From Deltaproteobacteria bacterium (lineage in GTDB: Bacteria; Myxococcota; Kuafuiibacteriia; Kuafuiibacteriales; Kuafuiibacteriaceae), in NCBI GenBank assembly GCA_016703535.1, contig JADJBV010000001.1:3586001-3650000 (forward strand): a stretch of 64,000 nucleotides of DNA, read 5' to 3'. The notes under the pieces were generated by a model, which worked only from the letters and a program-made list of their open reading frames with translations, ran no database searches and was not told the DNA's origin. The number at the start of each line of letters is the position of its first letter. Position 1 is the stretch's first letter. Position numbers and translations under genes: made by a program. This document shows, piece after piece, positions 51,764 to 59,803 of this stretch.

Positions 51764-53370
51764 GTCCGCTCCTCGGCGATCAACAGCTCCAGCCGCGCCA
51801 CGGTGCCCCGCCGATCGGGCCGCGGCAACAAGCGCAGGGTCCCGCCGGCGGCCTCGACCGCGGTCCGGGCGATCGCCAGCCCCAGGCCGGTGCCGCTCTG
51901 TTTGGTGGTGAAGAAGGCGGTGAAGGCTTGTTCCGCGACCGCCGGCAGCAGGCCCGGGCCTTCGTCCATCAGCTCCACCACCACGTGGGATCCTTCGGGT
52001 CGAGCCCGCAGCTCCACCGCCGCCCCACCCTGGCCCGCCATCGCCTCGGCGGCGTTTTTCATCAGGTTGACCAAGGCCCCGCGGAGTTCGTCTTCGTTGC
52101 CCCGGACCCGCTGCACCTGGGGATCGACGTTCAGCTCGATCCGCGCGATGCCCGGCTCGGCCTCACCCACCAACACCGCCTCCTTTAGGATGCGCGGCAA
52201 CAACGCGGTCTCATCCCGGCTCAAGGTCCGTCGCTCACCCCGGGCCAAGCCGAGCAGCTCGTGGACCCGGGCGTCGATCCGATCGGCTTCGCTCAAGATG
52301 ATGCCCAGCGCCTTGTCGAAGAAGGCCCGCTCCGCCTCGGGGACCAGCGGGACCCGCTTCTGCAACATCTGGGCGTAGCCCTTGATGGGCGACAGGGGGT
52401 TCTTGATCTCGTGGGCCACCGAAGCCGCCAGCTCTCCGGCGATGGCCAACTTCTCGGCCTGCTGCAGGCGCCGCCGCAGGTCGTCCAGCTCGACCCGAGA
52501 AGATTGCAAGGCAGCTTGCAGTCGCGCCTGCTCCGGGAACAACAGCCGCTCCACCGCAAAACTCAGCCGCTCCGACAGCCCCATGAACAGGGCCGAGGCC
52601 AAAAGCGACAAGGCCACCGTCACGGCCACCACCACCGGATCGACCGCGTAGCCCAAGGCCCAAAAGACCAGGGCCGCCGAGGCCGCCACCAACAACGACA
52701 AGATCGCGTAGCTGGTGGCCCGGGTGACCAGCAGCCGGACCTCGATCCGCCGGTGCACGATCGATCCCAGGGCCAGGACCTCGGCCCAGAGGATCACGAA
52801 CAACAACACGTCGACGAAGTCCCGCTGCCCGGTGAAGGCCAGGAGCGCAAAGGCCAAACAGGCCACGCCCACGATCAAGGCCGAACCGAACACCCAACGC
52901 GAATATCCAGGCCGCCGATCCCGACGCCACTCCACGAGGTGAGCCACGAAGGTCAACGCGCCCGCCGCCAGGGCCAAGGCCCGAAGGCCGATGCCCAAGG
53001 GATCGAAGGTGTAGCGGTCTCCGACCAGGTTCAACACCATCACCACCAACAACAGGGCCCCCAGGCCCACCGCCAAAAGCGCGAGGCCGATCCGTCGCCG
53101 AGGCCAGGCCCGCACCGCGTCGACCGCGTAGCCGGACATGGCCAAGGCCCCGCCCAAGGCCCCCAACACCCGCATCTCGGAGGAGGTCTCCCGCTCGAAG
53201 ACGAAGACGAACCAGGCCAAGGCCCAAAGCCCCACGCCCGCCGGTCCCAGCGCAAAAGCCAACAGGCTTCGGTCCTTAGCGCCGGCCGCCAGGGCGTAGC
53301 CGGCCACCAGCAGGTTGAACAGACCCACCAGCAGCGGCACCACCGCCGAGGCCCACATCTCGGCCGACAT
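51760..53370 (-). CDS. NtrB-like membrane sensor histidine kinase
   Basis: The protein is 536 residues. The N-terminal ~290 residues hold about eight hydrophobic segments (VVPLLVGLFNLLVAGYALA through VVAVTVALSLLASALFMG), a multi-pass input domain without known motifs. The kinase core follows: phospho-acceptor ELAASVAHEIKNPLSPIKGY, N box ALVNLMKNAAEAM, G1 MDEGPGLLP, F box FTAFFTTKQSG and G2 GTGLGLAIARTAV. ATG at 53370 is preferred; TTG at 53391 is in frame. It is translated with the NtrC partner (ATGA). A palindrome copy (52506-52519) falls in the segment just before the kinase core, encoding LQAALQ. Confidence 0.85.
   Translation of the reverse strand: MSAEMWASAVVPLLVGLFNLLVAGYALAAGAKDRSLLAFALGPAGVGLWALAWFVFVFERETSSEMRVLGALGGALAMSGYAVDAVRAWPRRRIGLALLAVGLGALLLVVMVLNLVGDRYTFDPLGIGLRALALAAGALTFVAHLVEWRRDRRPGYSRWVFGSALIVGVACLAFALLAFTGQRDFVDVLLFVILWAEVLALGSIVHRRIEVRLLVTRATSYAILSLLVAASAALVFWALGYAVDPVVVAVTVALSLLASALFMGLSERLSFAVERLLFPEQARLQAALQSSRVELDDLRRRLQQAEKLAIAGELAASVAHEIKNPLSPIKGYAQMLQKRVPLVPEAERAFFDKALGIILSEADRIDARVHELLGLARGERRTLSRDETALLPRILKEAVLVGEAEPGIARIELNVDPQVQRVRGNEDELRGALVNLMKNAAEAMAGQGGAAVELRARPEGSHVVVELMDEGPGLLPAVAEQAFTAFFTTKQSGTGLGLAIARTAVEAAGGTLRLLPRPDRRGTVARLELLIAEERT
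52506..52519. repeat. Dispersed palindrome copy 7
   Basis: GCAAGGCAGCTTGC, extended by TT on the left and AG on the right (TTGC...TTGCAG), lies in the histidine kinase gene, in the non-conserved linker between the membrane input and kinase core. Confidence 0.65.
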
Positions 53371-53448
53371 CCGCCGGGGAGTGTAGCCCAAAGCTGGATC
53401 CCCGGAGATTCACCTTGACGCGTCCCGCCGACGGGCATACCGGGCGGT

Positions 53449-54402
53449 ATGCGCCAAATCCCCTACACTGCCCTCCTGGCCCTCACCGCAACTCTGGCCT
53501 GCGGTGAAGTCCCCAACGCCCCCCTTGAAAACCAGCTCTCCGAAGCCACCGACGAGGCCGCCTCCGGGTCGGGCTTCTTCTCGATCCGCCGGGATTTCCG
53601 CAAGTGTGCCTTCCCGATGTGCGGCGGCTGGTTCGTGGCCCGGGTCAACCAACCCACCACCCGCTGCAGCGGCGGCACTTGGGCCGAAGAGTGTTACGTC
53701 TCCGAGCTCGACACCGAGGCCCTCGGCGACGTGGCCAACGCCGACTTCCAGATCGTCCGGGCCCGCATGCGCAGCAAAAACTACGGCGCCCCCGGCCGCT
53801 ACGGCGTCCTCGACGTCTCCGCCGCTTACAGCGCCGCCACCACCGGCACCCCGACCGGTAGCTACTGGGGCCTGGCCGACCTCGGCTTCGAGTGCTTCGC
53901 CGCCCCCTGTTATTCGGTTGAAGCCAACCGCCTCAACTATCAGCGCCGCCCCACCCTCTCGGGCGTCGACGCCACCGGCGTGGAGCTCCTGCCCGGCTTC
54001 GAACAGCGCATCTACGACGCCTTCTTCATCGGCGAACTCATCGGCGCTGGCGACCTCGCCTGGATCCCCAACGAAGGCCCCGCCGGCGACGGCCGCCACC
54101 TGATCGCCACCCAACTTTGGGTCCCGGCCATCGCCCCCGTCCCCGCCGAACTCTCCTGCACCGCCGACGCCGACTGCGGCGCCAGCATCTACAACCGCTT
54201 CGTGAACAGCCCCGCCGACTGCTACTGCACCGCCTGCGCCCAACCGGTGAACGCCGCCCAAGCCGCCGCCAACGAAGCCAGCTACCTATTGCACTGCGGC
54301 GCCGAATACTCCCGAGATCCCTCCTGCCCCCAGGTCCGCTGCTCCCAGCCCCGGCCAACGGTGTGCACCGAAAGCTTGTCCTGCGACTTCGCCCCGAACT
54401 GA
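53449..54402 (+). CDS. DUF6748-type secreted lipoprotein
   Basis: The protein is 317 residues with a signal ending at a lipobox Cys (LTATLACGEVP). It then carries FFSIRRDFRKCAFPMCGGWF, VARVNQPTTRC and EECYVSELD, which match my recollection of DUF6748, a family of myxobacterial lipoproteins. The C-terminal third is Cys-rich (CTADADCGAS, CYCTACAQP, PSCPQVRCSQP), probably disulfide bonded. Function unknown. ATG at 53449; the divergent NtrB-like kinase starts 79 bp away. Confidence 0.7.
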   Translation: MRQIPYTALLALTATLACGEVPNAPLENQLSEATDEAASGSGFFSIRRDFRKCAFPMCGGWFVARVNQPTTRCSGGTWAEECYVSELDTEALGDVANADFQIVRARMRSKNYGAPGRYGVLDVSAAYSAATTGTPTGSYWGLADLGFECFAAPCYSVEANRLNYQRRPTLSGVDATGVELLPGFEQRIYDAFFIGELIGAGDLAWIPNEGPAGDGRHLIATQLWVPAIAPVPAELSCTADADCGASIYNRFVNSPADCYCTACAQPVNAAQAAANEASYLLHCGAEYSRDPSCPQVRCSQPRPTVCTESLSCDFAPN

Positions 54403-54650
54403 GGTGAGCTTCCGATCTCGGAGACGCGCGTGAGCGACCCGCGGCCCCGGCGGGTACCCAGACCCGAAAGGGCCTTTCAGCATCGGGAGACGATCCGTCC
54501 GGACCACGCCTCGATCGGTTGACCGCGGTGCTGGCACGATAGGTGCCTCAGAGCTGGTCCCATGCCCGAGGCCCAACCTCAGCCGCCGACCGGCGCTCTT
54601 CGCCACACCCCCCGCCGAACTATCAGGCCGAACTTCCGTGGAGGCCGGCC

Positions 54651-55250
54651 ATGAGCGGCGTGGACTCGTCGGATCTCCGCACCACCCATTGGGACCTGCG
54701 CTGGTCATTGGAGGGCGGCGGGATCTCCTGGGCCGATGCCCAGAGCGGCCGGGTCAGTGACCTCAAGGCGCAGATCGAACGAAAGTTCCAGGACCGGAGC
54801 GGTGGGACCCGCGCCCTCGAGCGGGCCCTCCAACTGCTGGCGCAGATCGACGACCGGGGTCTCCGTCAGGTGCTGGACGCCGATGACCTGATGCCCTCCC
54901 ACCAGGCGGCCCGGGCTCGGGAGGGGCAAGCGCCGCGGAGCTTCGGCGCCAACGCCGGCGGAGGTGGCGTGAACTTCGCGGTGGTCCAAGCCAAGCTGAA
55001 CCCTCCGCAAGAAGTTGCGCCCACGACCATCGAGGCGGTGCTTGCGGCCTACCCCGACGGCGCAGTCCATCGCCTCTCGAGGTGCGTTCCGGAGGAGTGG
55101 AAGCTGGACCCTGAACTCCGGGCCGCGCTCGAACTCCTAATCGAACGCTTCTTGCTGAGCTGCCAGAAGTTCGGCGACGGCTACGCCGAAAAGCAATTCC
55201 TCGCCCGGGCCGAGCAGCTCCGCCGGGCCCGCGGCCCTACGCAGCGTTGA
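54651..55250 (+). CDS. Hypothetical helical protein
   Basis: The 199-residue protein has no signal or membrane segment. It is mostly helical (VSDLKAQIERKFQDRSG, ALERALQLLAQIDDRGLRQV, LRAALELLIERFLLSCQKF) with a Gly-rich turn (GANAGGGGVNFAVVQAK). The ATG at 54651 is decided by GAGG six bases upstream; the frame is open to 54543 without conservation signals. Unrelated to its neighbours as far as can be seen. No family recognised. Upstream (54403-54650) I see nothing else. Confidence 0.5.
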   Translation: MSGVDSSDLRTTHWDLRWSLEGGGISWADAQSGRVSDLKAQIERKFQDRSGGTRALERALQLLAQIDDRGLRQVLDADDLMPSHQAARAREGQAPRSFGANAGGGGVNFAVVQAKLNPPQEVAPTTIEAVLAAYPDGAVHRLSRCVPEEWKLDPELRAALELLIERFLLSCQKFGDGYAEKQFLARAEQLRRARGPTQR

Positions 55251-55466
55251 TCGCGAACGACAACGCCTCGTCGGGCCGGACTCGTTTCCTAGAGGTCGCC
55301 AGGAGACCAACGAGTTTCTGCTCAATCGCTGCTTCTAGGCCCGCCCACGTGCGAGATCGTATTGGCGAAACACGAGCACTTGCACCCGGCTAGGGCGCAA
55401 GGACGACATCGGGTTGCGCCTCCGGACCTCCAAAGCCTAGGCTCCCTCCGGGACGAAGAGGAAGCC

Positions 55467-56177
55467 ATGCCAAGTTCGCGGTCTCGATTCATTCTGCTTT
55501 TGTGGTTTGTGCTGGTGATGGCGTGCGGCGAAAGCGGCGCCTCCGCGGACGCCTCCTCGGTCGATGCGGCGGGCCTCCCCGACGCCGGACCCGATGCTAC
55601 TGCCGACGCCGGGTTTCTCGAGGACGCTGCCTCGCCCGATGCCAACGCCCCTGACGCCGACCTTCCCGACGCGGCCGCCGTGCCCTTTGTGGTGACCAGC
55701 ACTGCCTTCGCCGAAGGCGGCACGGTGCCGCTGCGCTACGAGTGTGGCCCTCCACTGCAAGGACCAGGCGACAACATCTCGCCCAACCTGACCTGGACCA
55801 ACGGCCCCGCGGGCACCCAATCCTACGCGGTCGTCGTCCGAGACACCGACGCGCGCGTCCCGCAGTTCCCGGAAGGGATCATCCACTGGGTCATCTACAA
55901 CATCCCAGCGACCGTCCACACTCTGCCGGAAGGGATCCCGGGCGCCTTCACGGTTGCGGCGCCCGCTGGCGCCCGGCAAGCCAACATCCAGGGCAGCGGG
56001 TTCTTCGGGTACTTCGGGCCGTGCTCCCCGACGCGGGTCAATACCTACGTATGGACGGTGCACGCGATGCCGACAGTGACGGTGCCGAACGTGAGCCGAG
56101 CCAGCAGCGAGTCGACGATCGCCGCGGAGATTGAGGCCACGTCGATCGCCCAGGCGACGCTCTCTGGCGAGAGCTGA
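55467..56177 (+). CDS. YbhB/YbcL-family (PEBP-like) lipoprotein
   Basis: The protein is 236 residues with a lipoprotein signal ending in VLVMACGES. An Asp/Ala/Pro-rich linker (PDAGPDATADAGFLEDAAS) leads to a Raf-kinase-inhibitor-like PEBP domain: SPNLTWTNGPAGTQSYAVVV, RDTD, IIHWVIYNIP and SGFFGYFGPCSP. YbhB/YbcL proteins bind small amphipathic ligands or anions; the exact role here is unknown. GAGGAA precedes the ATG at 55467. An IS66 relic follows about 210 bp downstream. Confidence 0.8.
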   Translation: MPSSRSRFILLLWFVLVMACGESGASADASSVDAAGLPDAGPDATADAGFLEDAASPDANAPDADLPDAAAVPFVVTSTAFAEGGTVPLRYECGPPLQGPGDNISPNLTWTNGPAGTQSYAVVVRDTDARVPQFPEGIIHWVIYNIPATVHTLPEGIPGAFTVAAPAGARQANIQGSGFFGYFGPCSPTRVNTYVWTVHAMPTVTVPNVSRASSESTIAAEIEATSIAQATLSGES

Positions 56178-56389
56178 GCGGGATTCACGGCTTAGATCCG
56201 GCCCGCTCCCTCAAATTTGCGGCCGAGGCACATCTCCGGGGCGGCATAGCCCCGTTACTCCACGAGGTCGGCAGGACACCTTTGCCGCCCCTCGGTTGGG
56301 CCCGCCTGCGGCTCCCCCGGCTCAAGAAGGCGGTTGTCTTCAATGCGAGCCCACCAAGGACGGTGACCGGCTCGGCTTCGCCTCCCGTC

Positions 56390-56640
56390 GAGTGACCGTG
56401 GGCGGATGCAACGCGCACGGCCGCGCCGCAAGTTCGAAGACTCCGAAGCAACACAACCTCTCCTCGCTGCTGAAGGTGGCGCCTTCATCGGTTGTGGATG
56501 TGCGGCGCGGAGAACGAGGCTCGACGACTCGGGCTCACCGGCGATGACCTCCGTACCTATCGGCAAGAACACATCCGACCGATCGCCACCAAGTTCGAGG
56601 CTTGGTGGCGACCGCGTTGCCCAAGGCGCCACGACCAGCC
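56390..56640 (+). pseudogene. Decayed IS66-type transposase fragment
   Basis: Three reading frames carry consecutive IS66 TnpC pieces. Frame 1 has VTVGGCNAHGR (from ~56390). Frame 2 has RRKFEDSEATQPLLAAE and FIGC (about 56424-56493). Frame 3 has ENEARRLGLTGDDLRTYRQE and HIRPIATKFEAWW (about 56513-56615). Together they follow the family order GCWAHxRRKF, YxxExxAR, RxExSxPI, with two frameshifts. The catalytic domain N- and C-terminal to this is not recognisable, so the element is dead. It lies in a ~1.25 kb gene-poor stretch (56178-57432) together with palindromes and tandem repeats. Confidence 0.55.
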
Positions 56641-56805
56641 GGACGCCGTCCTTGTCACACTCGACCCTCGGAATCCTCGACGACCGGGACGTCATTCTGA
56701 AGAGTGGGCGCGCTCTTCCGCAATCCCAGGGACAACGCCTCCGCCCCCGCCACCCACGGGTGATGTAGTTTCACCTCCCCCCAATAGGGTCGAACCTGTT
56801 TCGAC

Positions 56806-56990
56806 GATCAACTCCACATCTCCGACCACCTCTTGAAGGCGGTTTGATAGGTCCCGGGACCTCTAGAGGGCGGATCGCCTAGGCGATCTCCGCATGGTTT
56901 TGGTCGGTGGGGGCCCTCGAAATGGGCAAAAGTGTAGCAGCTTCGACACGGTCTGGGCTTGGGGCGGCCTTTGGTGATGTGGAGTTGATT
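56806..56990. repeat. Diverged inverted repeat pair around the palindrome knot
   Basis: ATCAACTCCACATC at 56807-56820 recurs as its reverse complement at 56976-56989, and the similarity continues weakly outward for some 50 bp on each side (Pro-codon-rich CCGCC/CCACC runs). The arms flank the knot of perfect palindromes at 56850-56888. It might be the ends of a lost element or two inverted copies of one gene end. Confidence 0.5.
56850..56888. other. Three perfect palindromes in 39 bp
   Basis: GGTCCCGGGACC (56850-56861), CCTCTAGAGG (56860-56869) and GATCGCCTAGGCGATC (56873-56888) are all exact palindromes, the first two overlapping. They lie inside the diverged inverted repeat (56806-56990). 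This could be a protein-binding, recombination or replication site; no specific family can be named. Confidence 0.7.
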
Positions 56991-57255
56991 GTTTGAGCCG
57001 GTTGGAAGGGGCTTGGACGGGAGAAGTTGACCGCTGGAGGGGGTGGGGTTGGGCGTTGGTCGGGTGGCGTTGATCGTCGAGGGACAGATCGGGCGGCCGA
57101 GGTTGCCAGCGGACCTTGGTGGGCCCCGATACGTCGCTGAACAGCCGGATCAACTGCTGGTGGCTCCAATTTGCCGTGGAGAGGTGGGGCTCGAGGGCTC
57201 CGTCCTCCCGTTGGACGCCTGGGACCAGGTGCTGGGTGAGCGGGTGTTGGCGCTT

Positions 57256-57325
57256 CGTCCGGAAACGTCCGGACGAATTGTCCGGCCGGACGAATCCGGA
57301 CGAATCCGGACGAATCCGGACGCCG
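57256..57325. repeat. TCCGGA-rich tandem array before a gene
   Basis: Three exact tandem copies of CGAATCCGGA occupy 57291-57320, preceded by looser copies (GTCCGGAAAC, GTCCGGACGAA, TTGTCCGGCCGGA) from 57256. The array ends about 110 bp before the gene starting at 57433. Each unit contains the palindrome TCCGGA, so it may be an operator array, or a slippage-prone microrepeat. Confidence 0.6.
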
Positions 57326-57432
57326 GTTGGGCCCATAAGCCAAAGGCATCTCTGCGATCGGTTCCTGGCACACGCCTTGAAATGGTGGCCGACATCCACC
57401 GGGCGCCGCGCCCAACTGAAAGGAACTCAGCC

Positions 57433-58293
57433 ATGGCCTTCTTCGACCTCGACCCGACCCTCTACACCCAGGCCGCACATCTCCCCAACTTTGACGTCGC
57501 GGGAGGGATCTCACTCGCGACCAGCTTGCGGACGGGCATGCACCCCAAGGTGACGCCGACCGTAAAGCAGGCGGCCAAGGAGATGATGGCGGCCGCGGAC
57601 TACCTGAGCGAAGGGTGGCGCGAGGAACCCGTGCCCACCGTTGATGATCGGCGCCCCGCCGACGCCGCCGTTGACCGGGCCTGGGGCGCGTTCTTCGCCC
57701 GATTGTTGGCCTACTCCAACCTCCCCGCCGATCGCTACCCCAAGGCCACCGAGGCCGGCCTCATGATCCGCACCCTCTTCCCGGACGGCCTGACCTTCTT
57801 GAAGCTCCCGTACAATAAGGAGTGGGCCGAAAGCGCGAAGCGCCTGAAGAGGATCGACGACGACAAGCTGGAGCCGAGCCTCAACGCGATGGCGGGTCAC
57901 GAGTTCCTCGCCGAAGTTCGCCGCACCCATGACGTCTACGGCGATGTCCTGGGCATCACCAAGGTTGCGCCGGCCAACCAGGCTCCGGTCCGGGCCGAAC
58001 GCCTCCGGGAGCTCCGCCGCCTGATGAGCCGCTACGTGATCCGAGTCCTCGGCCTCCTGGGCGACGACGCCGAGAGCCAAGCGATGGTGCGCCAGTGCCT
58101 TCAGCCCATCGACGACTTCCGGGCAGCCCAAGCCCGCCGAGCCGCGACCAACGCGGCCACGGTTGAGCCGGAGACTGAGACCCCCGAGACCCCCGACAGC
58201 CCCGAAGCCCCCGTGAACCCGGCGCCGGTGCGTCCGGCTTCGGTGGTCCCGGCGGTGGCGGTGCCCGGTGCACCGAACAACGCGCCGAGCTGA
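57433..58293 (+). CDS. Hypothetical helical protein with Pro-rich tail
   Basis: The 286-residue protein has no signal peptide. The body (1-230) is helical: KVTPTVKQAAKEMMAAADYL, RLLAYSNLPADRYPKATEAG, LRELRRLMSRYVIRVLGLL. The tail (230-286) is Pro/Glu/Ala/Val-rich (ETETPETPDSPEAPVNPAPV). AAGGA lies ten bases before the ATG. I do not recognise the family, though the helical body resembles hypothetical proteins often found as isolated genes in myxobacteria. A TCCGGA array lies upstream and may regulate it. Confidence 0.55.
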   Translation: MAFFDLDPTLYTQAAHLPNFDVAGGISLATSLRTGMHPKVTPTVKQAAKEMMAAADYLSEGWREEPVPTVDDRRPADAAVDRAWGAFFARLLAYSNLPADRYPKATEAGLMIRTLFPDGLTFLKLPYNKEWAESAKRLKRIDDDKLEPSLNAMAGHEFLAEVRRTHDVYGDVLGITKVAPANQAPVRAERLRELRRLMSRYVIRVLGLLGDDAESQAMVRQCLQPIDDFRAAQARRAATNAATVEPETETPETPDSPEAPVNPAPVRPASVVPAVAVPGAPNNAPS

Positions 58294-58386
58294 GGTTGGC
58301 GACGGCGAAGAACTGCCTTGGCGATTTAATGGGCAGGGTCGATTTCTCTTGGTGGCCCAAAACTCGCCTGCGATATCCTGCGCCCC

Positions 58387-59619
58387 GTGCCTTGTCGTAG
58401 GCTGCGCGCGGTGGGTCGATGGGGGAGCGGGTTGGTGCTCGGGTCGGTGCTCGGGGGGTGCTCGAGCTTCGAGGCGACGCCGGAGGGGGACGTGAACGGC
58501 CTGGAAGGCACTTCGCTGCGGGAGCTCGATTTTCCGAGGGCGGACGCTCCGGGTTCGACCCGGGACTCGGCGAACCTCTTCATCTCGGGTCACAGCCTCG
58601 TCGACCAGCCGCTGCCCAACAACCTGGCGCTGATCGGCTCCAGCTTGGGCACGCCGATCGAGTGGAATCGCCAATATGTGGTCGGGTCGTCGATCCTCGC
58701 TCGGACCCGGGGCAGCGGCGAGCCGCCCGGGAGCTGGAAGGGCTACCGAGGGGGCTCCAACCGGGAAGGTGAAGGCCTGGATGTCATCGCCGAACTGCGG
58801 GCGCCGAAGACGATCGCCGGGCCCCGGTATGACGTCCTCTTGATCACCGAACAACACGGCTTGCTCGGTACGTTGATCTGGAACGACACCGTCAAGTTCC
58901 TGCGGCACTACCACGACCGCTTCATCGACGGGAACGCCGAGGGCAGCACCTACTTCTATCACTCGTGGCTGAGCCTGCGGAGCAAGGACGATCCGCGGGA
59001 CTGGATCGAATACGAACGGGCCGCCTCGCCGATTTGGGCGTGCATCGCGACCCGGGTGAACGTCTCACTCGCCTTGGAGGGCCGTCAGAATCGGGTGGTT
59101 TCGGTCCCCGCCGCCCTGGCCCTCGCGGAGCTGATCGCGACCGCGACCGGGCCCACGGGTCTGCCAGGCGTCACCCGGGCCTCGGTCCGGGAGACGGTCG
59201 ATCTGCTGATCAAGGACGAGGTGCACGTGACCGAGGCGGGCAGCTACTTCGTGTCGCTGGTGGCGTATGCGTCGATGTTCCGCCGTGATCCCTCCGGCGC
59301 CGCCCTCCCGGAGGTGGTGTCGCCCGAGCTCGGGCGCGCACTTCAGAAGTTCGCGTGGGGATTCGTCGAGCGCTACTACGCGACCTACCGCCCACTGCCG
59401 CTCAACGAGTGCCGACGCCGGGTGGCGGACTTCATCCCCCACTATTGGCAATACGTGCACGACACCTACTTCGTGAAGGAGAACAACGCCCTCCACGCCC
59501 GGCTGCGCTGGGCCCGTCATCGCCTGGAGTGGGGCTGGAAGTTGAGCCGGGACGACGCAAACAACCCGCTGTGGTTCGACCCGAAGACCGACGCCAACGT
59601 CTGGCTGCCGGCGCCTTAA
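58387..59619 (+). CDS. SGNH/GDSL-like hydrolase lipoprotein
   Basis: The protein is 410 residues, a lipoprotein (lipobox in SVLGGCSS). It has SGNH-hydrolase-like landmarks: NLFISGHSLVDQPL with the nucleophile position at the Ser of GHSL, the middle block LLITEQHG, and a C-terminal DEVHVTEAGSYF (Asp/His of the triad). It could be an esterase or lipase acting outside the cytoplasm; the substrate is unknown. The start is a GTG at 58387. It precedes the NRPS gene by ~185 bp on the same strand but has no evident connection with it. Confidence 0.65.
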   Translation: MPCRRLRAVGRWGSGLVLGSVLGGCSSFEATPEGDVNGLEGTSLRELDFPRADAPGSTRDSANLFISGHSLVDQPLPNNLALIGSSLGTPIEWNRQYVVGSSILARTRGSGEPPGSWKGYRGGSNREGEGLDVIAELRAPKTIAGPRYDVLLITEQHGLLGTLIWNDTVKFLRHYHDRFIDGNAEGSTYFYHSWLSLRSKDDPRDWIEYERAASPIWACIATRVNVSLALEGRQNRVVSVPAALALAELIATATGPTGLPGVTRASVRETVDLLIKDEVHVTEAGSYFVSLVAYASMFRRDPSGAALPEVVSPELGRALQKFAWGFVERYYATYRPLPLNECRRRVADFIPHYWQYVHDTYFVKENNALHARLRWARHRLEWGWKLSRDDANNPLWFDPKTDANVWLPAP

Positions 59620-59803
59620 GGGTGGCAGCGCCTCGCTGTTTTCACCTATATCCACCCACCCCGACCCCTCGTTCGTTACCCCTCCGTGTTGTGCCGAAGC
59701 CCGACGTTGCGAGGGGGTCGCATCCACGCGTAGCGCGGCAGATCGCTACACTTTCAGCGGCCCTTGAGGCCCGGCGGGGATGCTTGTATTTCACGGCGAG
59801 ATC

